Shown here piece by piece: positions 33,117 through 41,929 of a DNA stretch of 64,000 bases (positions within the stretch are counted from its first letter, which is position 1; each line of letters begins with the position of its first letter). The position numbers and the translations under genes were made by a program. This stretch comes from Chloroflexus aggregans DSM 9485 (GTDB lineage Bacteria; Chloroflexota; Chloroflexia; Chloroflexales; Chloroflexaceae): contig NC_011831.1 of assembly GCF_000021945.1 (NCBI RefSeq), positions 2,927,353 to 2,991,352 on the forward strand, written 5' to 3'. The notes under the pieces are model-generated. The model worked only from the letters and a program-made list of their open reading frames with translations, did not search any database and was not told the origin of the DNA.

Positions 33117-34367
33117 ATGTTCTCTGAATTGATCGCTATGGCCTTTGATAGCCTACGCGCCAATAAATTTCGCTCTCTCCTCACAATGCTTGGCGTGATC
33201 ATCGGGGCAGGCACGCTCGTCGCAGTGCTCTCGCTCGGTAACGCCTTACAAGGCCAAGTCTTCGAGCAGTTCGTCGATCTCGGCACTCGCCGGATTGCAA
33301 TCACGCCGGGCGATCCGCGGGCCAAAGGCGCACGTGATGTGCCCGGATACGGTCTGCTCTCGGTGCAGGATTATCAGGTATTAGCAGAAATGGCAACCAG
33401 TCGGCCTGATCTCTTTCGTGCTATTGCGCCGGAAATTACGGTCAGCACGCAAGCCCGGGCCGGTACGGTGGCGATCCAAACGTTGCTGGTCGGCACGACC
33501 GAAAATTATCCGCAAGTCCAGCGCACGCCGATGCTCTACGGGCGATTTTTGACCCCTGAAGATGAGGCAGAAGGGGCGCGGGTTGGGGTGTTGGGCTGGC
33601 TTGTGGCCCGTGATCTGTTTGGCTCTGATAAGGCTGCGCTGCGGAATGTGATCGGGCAGACGATAGAGGTTAACGGTCAACCGATTGAGATTGTCGGCAT
33701 CATTAACGAAAACGGTGGGCCTTTCTCGACCGATGGCCGCATCTTTACGCCGGTCAGTACGATGCGCTTACGGCTGATCGGTGATCTTGATCTACCGGGA
33801 CGTGGTTTGCGGATGAGCAGTATTCTGCTCGGCTTGCAAAGCGAACAGCAGGTCAATGAGGCGGTAGCCTTGATTGAACGGACGCTGCGTGCCGCGCGGA
33901 ATGTGCCTGATGGCGTGATCAACGATTTCAACCTACAGACGCCGACGCAAGCATTGAACGTATTGGCGGCGATCAGCACGGCGATCACCGGCTTTATTGC
34001 GGTGGTTGCCGGGATTAGTCTGGTGGTTGGTGGGATTGGGATTATGAACATTATGCTGGTGGCGGTCACCGAGCGGACCCGTGAGATCGGGGTGCGCAAA
34101 GCGTTGGGGGCCAGCGATGGCGATGTGTTGGGCCAATTTGTGATGGAGGCGGTGGCCCTGAGCCTGGTTGGTAGTCTGATCGGCGTGATCGGGGCGATTG
34201 GTCTGGTCTGGTTGATCAGTGCTGTTGGCGGGATCAACACGGGCATCTCGTGGATCGGCATTGTGCTGGCGTTGGGGTTTGCATCGGCGATTGGGATTGG
34301 GTTTGGGTATTACCCGGCCCGACGGGCAGCGCTGCTGCCGCCGATTGAGGCGTTGCGGTACGAATAG
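33117..34367 (+). CDS. MacB-type ABC transporter permease
   Basis: The 416-residue permease has the MacB/FtsX layout: one N-terminal helix after FDSLRANKFRSLLTMLGVIIGAGTLVAVLSLG, a large extracytoplasmic domain (about 60-290), and three C-terminal helices (AITGFIAVVAGISLVVGGIGIMNIMLV, MEAVALSLVGSLIGVIGAIGLVWLI, IVLALGFASAIGIGFGYYPA). The conserved VTERTREIGVRKALGA coupling loop is present. The fused ATPase of proteobacterial MacB is here a separate upstream gene. The ATG at 33117 has GAGGA upstream. Confidence 0.92.
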   Translation: MFSELIAMAFDSLRANKFRSLLTMLGVIIGAGTLVAVLSLGNALQGQVFEQFVDLGTRRIAITPGDPRAKGARDVPGYGLLSVQDYQVLAEMATSRPDLFRAIAPEITVSTQARAGTVAIQTLLVGTTENYPQVQRTPMLYGRFLTPEDEAEGARVGVLGWLVARDLFGSDKAALRNVIGQTIEVNGQPIEIVGIINENGGPFSTDGRIFTPVSTMRLRLIGDLDLPGRGLRMSSILLGLQSEQQVNEAVALIERTLRAARNVPDGVINDFNLQTPTQALNVLAAISTAITGFIAVVAGISLVVGGIGIMNIMLVAVTERTREIGVRKALGASDGDVLGQFVMEAVALSLVGSLIGVIGAIGLVWLISAVGGINTGISWIGIVLALGFASAIGIGFGYYPARRAALLPPIEALRYE

Positions 34368-34373
34368 GCAGAT

Positions 34374-34417
34374 GCACGGCTGTAGAGCTGCACGGCCGTG
34401 CGGCTCTACAGCCGTGC
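34374..34417. terminator. 44-bp near-perfect palindrome between convergent genes
   Basis: GCACGGCTGTAGAGC (34374-34388) and GCTCTACAGCCGTGC (34403-34417) are perfect inverted arms. The centre contains a second, concentric palindrome GCACGGCCGTGC (34390-34401), leaving one T/G mismatch. It lies 6 bp after the permease stop and 17 bp from the convergent gene stop. Probably a bidirectional terminator, though without a T-run. Confidence 0.65.
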
Positions 34418-34434
34418 GGCACCACAGGGGGTTG

Positions 34435-35055
34435 TTATGAGGGTGTGGTAACCAATTCGGTGCCGGCGACCCATCCTTCCCGGCCGTCATTGGTGCGGAC
34501 GTGCCACCACGGATACCCGTCTTTTTCGTGGGGGCCGGCCAGGAGAGTCAGTTGGGTGCCGGGAGGTAGACCGTCGAGGACGGTTGAATCGAGGCCAGGT
34601 GCGTTGCGAAGACGAAGGTTTTTGCCGCCTGCTTGTTGGACGTAGGCTACGCCACCTACGTGGAGGTCACCGGGGGTTGGTGTAGCTACGGGAGCCGGTG
34701 TGCTCGGCCCGATTTTGACAACACCACTGCCGCCGAGCGCGCCGGAGATGGCGCCGGAGACGCTGCTGCTTTCAGCGGTGGCGCTGACGCTTTTACCACC
34801 AGCGGTTGGCGTGGCGGTGGTTTCCTTCAATTTCTTAAGCTCAGCTTCCATCTGAGCGAGCCGTGCTTCAGCTTCGGCGAGTGCTTTACGTGCTTTCTCG
34901 GCGGCGGCAGCATCTTGCTGGGCCGTTTCTAACTCCTCTTGTAGGCGTTTGATCTCTTGAGCTTGTCGCCCTATCTGATCACTCATCGCGCGCATCGCCT
35001 GGCTGATGCCTTCGTTCTGTCCTCCCTCGTCCTTCTTGCCGCCGAAGTTAATCAT
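34435..35055 (-). CDS. Coiled-coil protein with C-terminal bacterial SH3 domain
   Basis: A 206-residue protein. Residues about 15-85 form a strongly charged coiled coil (MRAMSDQIGRQAQEIKRLQE ... RLAQMEAELKKLKE). A Ser/Thr/Pro linker follows, then a bacterial SH3 (SH3b) domain: NLRLRNAPGLDSTVLDGLPPGTQLTLLAGP and WWHVRTNDGREGWVAGTELV. SH3b domains often bind peptidoglycan or proteins, but no signal peptide is present, so location is uncertain. The ATG at 35053-35055 has AAGGAGT upstream; the longer frame is not used. Confidence 0.85.
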   Translation of the reverse strand: MINFGGKKDEGGQNEGISQAMRAMSDQIGRQAQEIKRLQEELETAQQDAAAAEKARKALAEAEARLAQMEAELKKLKETTATPTAGGKSVSATAESSSVSGAISGALGGSGVVKIGPSTPAPVATPTPGDLHVGGVAYVQQAGGKNLRLRNAPGLDSTVLDGLPPGTQLTLLAGPHEKDGYPWWHVRTNDGREGWVAGTELVTTPS

Positions 35056-35195
35056 ACGTTTGACTCCTTCCCATGATGCGGCAACCGTAGCCTCGGTTGT
35101 ATACACCATTATATAACCAGGGTAGTAGGTTTGGTGAAGTGTGAATGCACCCAACGACCGTTGACACGTGACGGTTGCCCGACGTATGCGGTGTG

Positions 35196-36479
35196 TTATC
35201 GTGCTACATCCTGCAGAATCGCTTCGGCACATCGCTCACCGCTAAGCATTGCTGCGTTAATGCTACTCGCTTCGGTGAGTTCGCCGGCCAGATACAGGCC
35301 GCGCCGGGTGGTGCGATTGTCGGGTAAGTTAGGGTGTAAACCGGGTGGTTGCGGGAATTGAGCAAATGGAATGCGGTCTACCCGCAAGATGCGCGCATTG
35401 GCGAGCGCAGTCGTGGCTGCGGCTTCGTTGGCGAAGATGCGATGGAGGTCAACCATTACGCGCGCGATCAGGGTGCTATCATCAAGCTCAGGCACACCGA
35501 GGATAGCTGCCGCGTAGAGATGCCATCCCGGCGGTGCGTACCCTGGTGCAACCGCACTCATTGGGGCGAGGGTGTTGACAAAAGCGTTCTCCTCGGCGTT
35601 GAGTAACAGCTTTGTGCCGCGATACAGCGGTTGACGGGTTGCCAGCCACACACACGATGAACCGAGGCTTCCTTCCGGCACCGGCAATTCGCTGAGACGA
35701 GCCGTTTCGGGGGCCGGGGTTGCTAACACTACGGCATCGCTCTGCAGTTCACTCCCATCGGCAAGCCGCACACCGCTTACCCCGCCATCGCGATTGATCA
35801 GGGCGACGGCCCTGGTCTGCAAGCGTACCTTGCCGGCAGCAATCAACTCGGCAGCGAGTTGGTCGGCGATTGCGCCCATCCCACTATTGGGAACGACCGT
35901 CTGACCGTCGCTCATCATCTTAAAATTGAAACGGAAGCACTTCGCGCTTGTCTGCAATGAGCGGTCGAGAAAGATACCGCCGAAGAAAGGCCGGAAGAAG
36001 CGGTCGATCATCTGCTGACTGAAGCCAAGCGCTTGTAGTTCGGCCAAGGTTGTGCGGTCGGGACCGGTGAGTAGCTCGTCAATCGTCTGCCGGCGCATCT
36101 GCACGGCGAGTTGGAGGGTGCGCAGTTTGTCGCCAATCGAGACTACCGGTGCGAGGACGGCCCCGATCAGTGCCGATGGATCGCGATCGCGGAGGGGATC
36201 GGTCAGAATATCACGTCGTCCACGCCAGGCGACGATCGCGCCGGGATCGAAGGCGCGCAGGTCGAGTGCGGCCAGTTTCAGTTGGCGTTGTACCGCCGGA
36301 TATGCGGTAAACAGCACCTGAAAGCCACGATCAAGTACAAACCCGTCAACTCGATCCGACCGTACTCGTCCGCCCAACCCATCGCTCGCTTCGATGAGTG
36401 TAACCTGATGCCCGGCGCGGTGCAGGGTACGGGCACAAACCAGCCCGGCTACGCCGCCGCCGACAACAGTGATCTGCAT
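35196..36479 (-). CDS. FAD-dependent amine oxidase / phytoene-desaturase-like oxidoreductase
   Basis: A 427-residue flavoprotein. The N-terminal dinucleotide fold is TVVGGGVAGLVCARTLHRAGHQVTLIEASDGLGGRVRSD, the exact signature of the NAD(P)-binding-8/amine-oxidase group. The C-terminal FAD motif is TTRRGLYLAGELTEASSINAAMLSGERCAEAIL. Related proteins include carotenoid desaturases and protoporphyrinogen oxidases; the substrate is not determinable here. The ATG at 36477-36479 is chosen because it begins directly at the flavin fold. It is divergent from serC. Confidence 0.88.
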   Translation of the reverse strand: MQITVVGGGVAGLVCARTLHRAGHQVTLIEASDGLGGRVRSDRVDGFVLDRGFQVLFTAYPAVQRQLKLAALDLRAFDPGAIVAWRGRRDILTDPLRDRDPSALIGAVLAPVVSIGDKLRTLQLAVQMRRQTIDELLTGPDRTTLAELQALGFSQQMIDRFFRPFFGGIFLDRSLQTSAKCFRFNFKMMSDGQTVVPNSGMGAIADQLAAELIAAGKVRLQTRAVALINRDGGVSGVRLADGSELQSDAVVLATPAPETARLSELPVPEGSLGSSCVWLATRQPLYRGTKLLLNAEENAFVNTLAPMSAVAPGYAPPGWHLYAAAILGVPELDDSTLIARVMVDLHRIFANEAAATTALANARILRVDRIPFAQFPQPPGLHPNLPDNRTTRRGLYLAGELTEASSINAAMLSGERCAEAILQDVAR

Positions 36480-36605
36480 ACCACGTATCCTTTCTGCCAC
36501 ATTGCTGAGGTAGGATGGTCTAGCAATAGCGCACCGCTGACGTTACCATATCGAGTATACTATGTTCTACAAGAAAGCCTGTCACAAGGAAGAGGGGGCA
36601 AACCG

Positions 36606-37688
36606 ATGATTCACAACTTCAACCCCGGACCGGCAGCGCTGCCGCCAGAGGTTATCGCGCGTGTGCAAGCCGAATTGCCCGATTATCGCGGTACGGGCAT
36701 GTCGATTCTCGAAATGAGCCATCGCAGTAAGGAATACGAAGCGATTAACGCTGCTGCAGAAGCTCAGCTTAAAGCATTACTGGGGTTGGGTGACGAGTAT
36801 CGTGTGCTCTTTATGCAGGGCGGCGCCTCGATGCAGTTTGCGCTCATCCCGCTCAATTTCTTACCTGCCGGCGGGGTTGCCGAATATATTGTCACCGGTT
36901 CGTGGGGTGAAAAAGCTTACGAAGAGGCGCAGCGCGTTGGTTCGGTTCATCTGCGGGCCAGTACTGCTGCCGATGGCTATCGGGGTCTACCGAATGTGGA
37001 GGACTGCACTCCTGATGCGAACGCGGCGTATCTCCATATCACCACTAATGAGACGATCCAGGGTGTGCAGTGGCCGGCTGAGCTGCCACTATTCGGTGAT
37101 GTGCCGTTGATCGCCGATATGAGTAGCGATTTTCTCTCGCGTCCCTTCCCGGCGACGCGCTTTGCCCTGATGTATGCCGGTGCGCAAAAGAATCTCGGCC
37201 CGGCAGGGGTAACGGTCGTTGTGATCCGGCAAGATCTGATCGAACGCAGTCGGAAGGATTTGCCGGTGATTATGCGCTACGCAACCTTTGCCAAGAACAA
37301 CTCACTCTACAACACACCGCCGGTGTTCGCAGTTTATATGGTCCATCTGGTATTGGAATGGATCAAGGATCAAGGCGGTTTAGCAGCGATGGCCGAGCGG
37401 AATGCGCGTAAGGCAGCGCTGGTGTATGCAGCAATCGATGCGAGCGAAGGTTTTTACTCCGGTCACGCCGTTCCTTCAGCGCGATCGTTGATGAATGTGA
37501 CCTTCCGCCTCTTGTCGCCGGACCTGGAAAAGCAGTTTTTGGCCGAAGCGAAAGAGGCCGGGATGGTGGGGTTGGCCGGACATCGCTCGGTCGGTGGTAT
37601 CCGTGCTTCGCTGTATAACGCAGTCTCACCTGAGTCGGCGGCAGCGCTGGCGCACTTTATGCAGGATTTTGCCAAACGTTATGGATGA
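36606..37688 (+). CDS. serC: Phosphoserine aminotransferase
   Basis: The 360-residue PLP enzyme transfers the amino group of glutamate to 3-phosphohydroxypyruvate, the second step of serine biosynthesis. The start HNFNPGPAALP, the GTGMSILEMSHRSKEY segment, LFMQGGASMQFALIPLN and the PLP-lysine site GAQKNLGPAG (Lys195) are all characteristic, as is the C-terminal VGGIRASLYNAV. The ATG at 36606 is chosen because the longer frame upstream only adds an antisense-derived extension. The stop overlaps the start of the next gene by 8 bp, so the two are translationally coupled. Confidence 0.96.
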   Translation: MIHNFNPGPAALPPEVIARVQAELPDYRGTGMSILEMSHRSKEYEAINAAAEAQLKALLGLGDEYRVLFMQGGASMQFALIPLNFLPAGGVAEYIVTGSWGEKAYEEAQRVGSVHLRASTAADGYRGLPNVEDCTPDANAAYLHITTNETIQGVQWPAELPLFGDVPLIADMSSDFLSRPFPATRFALMYAGAQKNLGPAGVTVVVIRQDLIERSRKDLPVIMRYATFAKNNSLYNTPPVFAVYMVHLVLEWIKDQGGLAAMAERNARKAALVYAAIDASEGFYSGHAVPSARSLMNVTFRLLSPDLEKQFLAEAKEAGMVGLAGHRSVGGIRASLYNAVSPESAAALAHFMQDFAKRYG

Positions 37689-38076
37689 ACAGCCTTACGC
37701 CGCCGCGATCACCTTTGTGCCGGTTGCCGATCTGCACGCGAGCGCAGTCTGTTATGGGGCTGCGCTTGGCTTGCCGCTCGTCCTCGATCAAGGCGGTATT
37801 CATATCTATCGCGTGGCGCGTGGCGGTTACCTCGGTTTGTGCCAACAAGCTGCGCCTCCCATTGCCGATGATCGGCTGATCTTGACCATCGTTACCGCCG
37901 ATGTTGATGCGGTTTATCAACGGCTCGTCGCTGCCGGTATCACTACCGACGGCCCGCCACGCGAGAATCCGCGTTACCGGATTTATCACTTCTTTGCCCG
38001 TGATCCTGATGGTTACCGACTGGAGGTGCAGCGGTTTCTGCATCCGTTTGATGGCGATGAACGCCAGACTCGCTAA
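37681..38076 (+). CDS. VOC-family (glyoxalase-fold) protein
   Basis: A 131-residue protein with the vicinal-oxygen-chelate fold: AAITFVPVADLHASAVCYGAALGLPLVLDQGGIHIYRV at the N-terminus and RIYHFFARDPDGYRLEVQRFLHP at the C-terminus. The final Glu in RLEVQRF is the usual metal ligand; a His ligand in the expected first strand is not obvious, so metal binding is uncertain. It begins within the last codons of serC and ends 3 bp before the next gene. Substrate unknown. Confidence 0.85.
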   Translation: MDEQPYAAAITFVPVADLHASAVCYGAALGLPLVLDQGGIHIYRVARGGYLGLCQQAAPPIADDRLILTIVTADVDAVYQRLVAAGITTDGPPRENPRYRIYHFFARDPDGYRLEVQRFLHPFDGDERQTR

Positions 38077-38079
38077 CCT

Positions 38080-39207
38080 ATGCGCGTGGTTATGCTTTCC
38101 AAGGCCGTGGTTGCCGGTGCGTACCAGCGTAAGCTGGAGGAGATCGCGCGTCTCGGCGTTGAGTTGACCGTCGTTGCGCCACCGGCATGGCACGAGCCAC
38201 GGGTCGGTCGCATCCCGCTCGAGCGCCGGTTTACCGCCGGTTATACGCTCATCACGTTGCCGATTGTCTTCAACGGCCATCATCACATTCATTTTTACCG
38301 AGGCTTGCAGCCGCTTCTACAACGGCTACGCCCACAGGTCTTTCACATCGATGAGGAGAGCTTTAATCTAGCGACGTTTCTCGCCATGCGAGCCGGGTTG
38401 GCGGTTGGTGCGCGCTGTTGTTTCTACAATTGGGCCAATATTGACCGTCGCTATCCACCGCCGTTTAGCTGGTTTGAGCGGTACAATTTGCGACACGCTA
38501 CGCATGCGATTGCCGGTAATCAAGAGGCAGCAGCGATTATTCGCCGTCACGGCTATCGCGGACCGATCAGTGTTATTCCCCAGTTCGGCGTCGATCCCGA
38601 TCTCTTTGCGCCGGCGGAGGAGCCACGTCACCGTGATACGTTGATCGTCGGTTATGTGGGCCGGTTGGTGCCGGAAAAAGGGGTGTCCGATCTGGTGGAT
38701 GCACTGGTCGGTTTGCCGTCGTATGTCCGGTTGCGGTTAATCGGCGACGGCATTGAGCGCTCGCGTTTGGTACGGCAAGCTGCGGCCCTTGGGCTGCGTG
38801 ATCGGGTTGAAGTTTTGCCGACACTCAGCAGCACCGCTGTCCCGGCTGCGATGCGCGAATTGGATGTGCTGGTCTTGCCCTCGCGTACCCAACCGAATTG
38901 GAAAGAGCAGTTTGGTCGGGTATTGATCGAAGCCATGAGCTGTGGCGTCCCGGTGATCGGCTCAAGTTGTGGCGAAATCCCACAGGTGATCGGTGATGCA
39001 GGGCTGGTCTTCCCCGAAGGTGATGTGAGCGCGTTGCGAGCAGCGTTGCAGCGTTTGATCGATCATCCTGAGCTGCGCATTGAACTCGCTCAACGTGGTC
39101 GTGAGCGGGTGCTGGCTGTATTTACGCAAGCAGCTATTGCCCGTCGGCACGTGGAGGTCTACCGGATAATGCTCACGCAAAGACCGCAGAGGGGGCAAAG
39201 CGGTTAA
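38080..39207 (+). CDS. GT4-family glycosyltransferase
   Basis: A 375-residue GT-B fold enzyme. The C-terminal donor domain carries VGYVGRLVPEKGVSDLVDAL, RDRVEVLPTL, and the conserved EX7E region EQFGRVLIEAMSCGVPVIGSSCGEIPQVIGDAGLVF. Donor and acceptor sugars cannot be predicted. The last 11 or so codons (LTQRPQRGQSG) are formed by a dispersed intergenic repeat unit, so the natural C-terminus has probably been replaced. It starts 3 bp after the VOC gene. Confidence 0.9.
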   Translation: MRVVMLSKAVVAGAYQRKLEEIARLGVELTVVAPPAWHEPRVGRIPLERRFTAGYTLITLPIVFNGHHHIHFYRGLQPLLQRLRPQVFHIDEESFNLATFLAMRAGLAVGARCCFYNWANIDRRYPPPFSWFERYNLRHATHAIAGNQEAAAIIRRHGYRGPISVIPQFGVDPDLFAPAEEPRHRDTLIVGYVGRLVPEKGVSDLVDALVGLPSYVRLRLIGDGIERSRLVRQAAALGLRDRVEVLPTLSSTAVPAAMRELDVLVLPSRTQPNWKEQFGRVLIEAMSCGVPVIGSSCGEIPQVIGDAGLVFPEGDVSALRAALQRLIDHPELRIELAQRGRERVLAVFTQAAIARRHVEVYRIMLTQRPQRGQSG

Positions 39208-39376
39208 CGCAAAGGCGCAAAGAGCGCAAAGGCCGTTAACGCAAAGACCGCAGAGGGCGCAAAGGGCGCAAAGAGGTGAACGCACAGCACGCCACCCGTA
39301 GGGGCACGGCGGTGCCGTGCCCTCACGAAGGGCTAACGCAAAGGCGCAAAGCGGTTAACGCAAAGACCGCAGAGGG
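39175..39376. repeat. Cluster of ACGCAAAGACCGCAGAGGG repeats
   Basis: Exact 19-bp copies lie at 39175-39193, 39239-39257 and 39358-39376, with shorter related units (AACGCAAAGGCGCAAAG) between. A GGGCACGG/CCGTGCCC hairpin (39302-39322) is embedded. The first copy lies inside the glycosyltransferase reading frame. The rest fills the gap before dcd; no gene is seen in it. Confidence 0.85.
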
Positions 39377-39485
39377 GGTAAAGTGAACTTACGATGTGAT
39401 GTGGTGGAAAAATGCAGACGCGAGCGTTTGGTTATGAAAGAAAACGTATACAACGTATACATTGCACCACTGGAGGGACATTACC

Positions 39486-40046
39486 ATGCCGGTGAAATCG
39501 GATCGTTGGATTCGGCGGATGGCGCTTGAACATGGTATGATCGAGCCGTTCGTTGATCATCAGGTACGGAAGGGCGTCATCTCGTATGGACTGACCTCAT
39601 ACGGGTACGACATGCGGGTGACCAATCATTTCAAAGTCTTTACGAACGTCTACAACGCGCTGGTCGATCCGAAGAAGTTCGATCCGCGCTCATTTGTGGA
39701 TATTGAAGCCGATTACGTTGACATTCCACCCAACTCGTTTGCGCTTGCCCAATCGCTCGAATACTTTCGCATTCCGCGCACGGTCAGCTGTATTGTGATC
39801 GGAAAATCATCGTATGCGCGCTGTGGAATTATCATCAACGTCACGCCGCTTGAACCTGAATGGGAAGGGCACGTGACCATCGAGATTAGCAATACCACAC
39901 CGCTGCCGGCGCGGATTTATGCGCATGAAGGGATAGGGCAGGTGTTATTTCTCGAAAGTGATGAGCCGTGTGAGGTCTCTTACGCCGACAAAAAGGGGAA
40001 GTATCAAGGCCAGACCGGGATTGTGTTGCCGCGCATCGATCCGTAA
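39486..40046 (+). CDS. dcd: dCTP deaminase
   Basis: A 186-residue enzyme of the Dcd/Dut fold that converts dCTP to dUTP for thymidylate synthesis. Conserved segments are [39 protein letters not shown], and the active-site block [50 protein letters not shown], including the catalytic Glu in TPLEPEWEG. The ATG at 39486 has GGAGGGA upstream. A doubled GTATAC motif (39445 and 39454) lies in the short upstream region. Trimeric and cytoplasmic by family. Confidence 0.95.
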   Translation: MPVKSDRWIRRMALEHGMIEPFVDHQVRKGVISYGLTSYGYDMRVTNHFKVFTNVYNALVDPKKFDPRSFVDIEADYVDIPPNSFALAQSLEYFRIPRTVSCIVIGKSSYARCGIIINVTPLEPEWEGHVTIEISNTTPLPARIYAHEGIGQVLFLESDEPCEVSYADKKGKYQGQTGIVLPRIDP

Positions 40047-40057
40047 CATACCACGAC

Positions 40058-40089
40058 AATGCCCGTACCATTCGTTCGGTACGGGCATT
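40058..40089. terminator. Bidirectional terminator between dcd and rnj
   Basis: AATGCCCGTACC (40058-40069) pairs perfectly with GGTACGGGCATT (40078-40089) around 8 nt, between convergent stop codons. Confidence 0.75.
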
Positions 40090-40102
40090 GCCGGTCGCAG
40101 GC

Positions 40103-41776
40103 CTATACTTCCATCACCATCGGCAAGACCATCGGTCGTCGGCGCGTTTCGCGGTAGAGGAATTCACTCACTACATCGCGGATCTTACGGCTGATGTATG
40201 TCACATCAACCGGTGAATTGCTCCCGTTTTTGGTCGCTAACGCCGCGCGTACCGTTTCTTTCGTTGCCTCGATCAGGTCTTGGCTCTGGCGCATATAGAT
40301 AAAGCCACGTGAGACGACGTCTGGTCCGGCAACTAATTCGCCGGTGGCGCTGTCGATGCTTACTACCACGATCAGCATGCCGTCTTTCGCCAGTAACTGA
40401 CGGTCGCGCACAACCACGTTCCCGATATCACCGACCGTCGTACCGTCAACGTAGATATAGCCGACCGGCGCCTTGCCGACGATTTTGCCGAAGCCGGGCG
40501 AGAACTCCATAATCGAGCCACCTTCCGCCAACAGCACGCGCTCGCTATCGGGAACCGCACCCACCGTCATTGCCAACTTGCGGTACAGCATAAGGTGGCG
40601 ATAATCACCGTGGAACGGCACAATGTAGCTTGGGCGGAGCAGTGCTAAGATCAGCTTCAACTCCTCTTGAGCGGCGTGGCCGGACACATGTACCCGTGCT
40701 TCCGGGCCGTAGATCACATCGGCGCCGAGCTTGAACAAGTTATTGATGACCTTGTTCACACTGACTTCGTTGCCGGGAATTGGGGTGGCCGAGAGCACGA
40801 CGGTATCACCGGGCTTGATTTTGACGTTAGGATAATCGCGGTTGGCCATGCGGTTGAGGGCAGCCATTGGCTCACCCTGACTACCGGTACAGACGATGGC
40901 GATCTCATCGTCGGGGTAAGCCGACATCTCGTGGGGACGGATGATCGTGCGCTCGTCGGCGCGGAGATACCCTAGATCGAAGGCGATCCGGGCGTTGGTC
41001 TCCATACTGCGCCCGGCCAGCATGACCTTCCGCCCGTAGGCCTCTGCCGAATCGATCACCTGCTGCACGCGGCTAATGTTTGAGGCAAAGGTAGCGACAA
41101 TAATCCGACCGGGTGCAGTGGCAAAGATATTATCGAACGCTTCGCCAACGGTTGCCTCGCTTGGCGTATAGCCTTTCGACTCCACCCGTACACAATCGGT
41201 AATCAGCACCAGTGGTTTGCGGTTCCCCAACTCGGCAATCTTCTCCAGATCGGTCGGTCGGCCATCGACCGGGGTATGATCGAGCTTCCAATCGGTGAGA
41301 TAGATCAGTAAGCCGGCGGGTGTGGTGATAGCGAAGCCAACCGCGTCAGGGATGGAGTGCGCGATGTGAAACGCTTCGACGGTAAAGATGCCGACTTGGA
41401 ATGGTTCACGCTCGGTAATTTGTACCGTCTTGACCTTATCGTGCAGTCGGTGTTCTTTCAAGCGATTGCCGAGCAACCCGAGGGTCAGCTTCGTCCCATA
41501 GACGGGGGGAAAGCCGAGATCGGCAATCAAGTGTGGTACAGCGCCGATGTGGTCTTCGTGACCGTGGGTGATGAGGATGCCCTTGATATGATCAGTCTTC
41601 TCGCGCAAATAGGTAATGTCGGGCAAGACGAGATCAACACCGAGCATATCGGCATCGGGAAACATGACACCGCAGTCGAGGATGACGATGTCGTCGCCAT
41701 ACTCAACCACCCACATGTTCCGGCCGACTTCCCCGGCGCCACCGAGTGGAATCACACGGAGACGTTGTTTGGCCAT
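40103..41776 (-). CDS. rnj: Ribonuclease J
   Basis: The 557-residue metallo-beta-lactamase/beta-CASP nuclease degrades and processes RNA. The N-terminus is LGGAGEVGRNMWVVEYGDDIVILDCG and the metal motif is HGHEDH (residues 71-76). Later motifs include LYLTDWKLDH, VATFASNISRVQQ, SGHAAQEELKLILALLRPSYIVPFHGDYRHL and the C-terminal ISRKIRDVVSEFLYRETRRRPMVLPMVMEV. The length matches standard RNase J. A hairpin (GGGTGC/GCACCC, 41850-41871) occurs upstream in the leader. Flanking genes are unrelated. Confidence 0.95.
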   Translation of the reverse strand: MAKQRLRVIPLGGAGEVGRNMWVVEYGDDIVILDCGVMFPDADMLGVDLVLPDITYLREKTDHIKGILITHGHEDHIGAVPHLIADLGFPPVYGTKLTLGLLGNRLKEHRLHDKVKTVQITEREPFQVGIFTVEAFHIAHSIPDAVGFAITTPAGLLIYLTDWKLDHTPVDGRPTDLEKIAELGNRKPLVLITDCVRVESKGYTPSEATVGEAFDNIFATAPGRIIVATFASNISRVQQVIDSAEAYGRKVMLAGRSMETNARIAFDLGYLRADERTIIRPHEMSAYPDDEIAIVCTGSQGEPMAALNRMANRDYPNVKIKPGDTVVLSATPIPGNEVSVNKVINNLFKLGADVIYGPEARVHVSGHAAQEELKLILALLRPSYIVPFHGDYRHLMLYRKLAMTVGAVPDSERVLLAEGGSIMEFSPGFGKIVGKAPVGYIYVDGTTVGDIGNVVVRDRQLLAKDGMLIVVVSIDSATGELVAGPDVVSRGFIYMRQSQDLIEATKETVRAALATKNGSNSPVDVTYISRKIRDVVSEFLYRETRRRPMVLPMVMEV

Positions 41777-41888
41777 ACGTTCCTGTTAGGGCCGATATAT
41801 GAGCGACCCTTGCTCCTTTCTGATACCTATCATCTTCTGTACGACTTGCGGGTGCATTGCGGTAGGCACCCAAACACCTTTATAACGA

Positions 41889-41909
41889 CAGGGCAATGAC
41901 ACTGCCCTG
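41889..41909 (-). terminator. Hairpin downstream of the membrane-protein gene
   Basis: CAGGGCA (41889-41895) pairs with TGCCCTG (41903-41909) around 7 nt. On the minus strand it follows the stop at 41930 by 20 bp, without a strong T-run. Confidence 0.5.
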
Positions 41910-41929
41910 ATCAGTCCAACATGGTGACG

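Noticed and set aside
35196-36500. Longer start for the amine oxidase, seven codons upstream
   Set aside because: The flavin-binding strand begins directly at the internal ATG, and homologues start there.
36111-36605. Upstream extension of the serC frame
   Set aside because: It lies over the divergent amine oxidase gene and is not similar to SerC; the ATG at 36606 gives the standard N-terminus.
39175-39376. Possible CRISPR-like repeat/spacer pattern
   Set aside because: The intervals are unequal and consist of related repeat fragments, not unique spacers.
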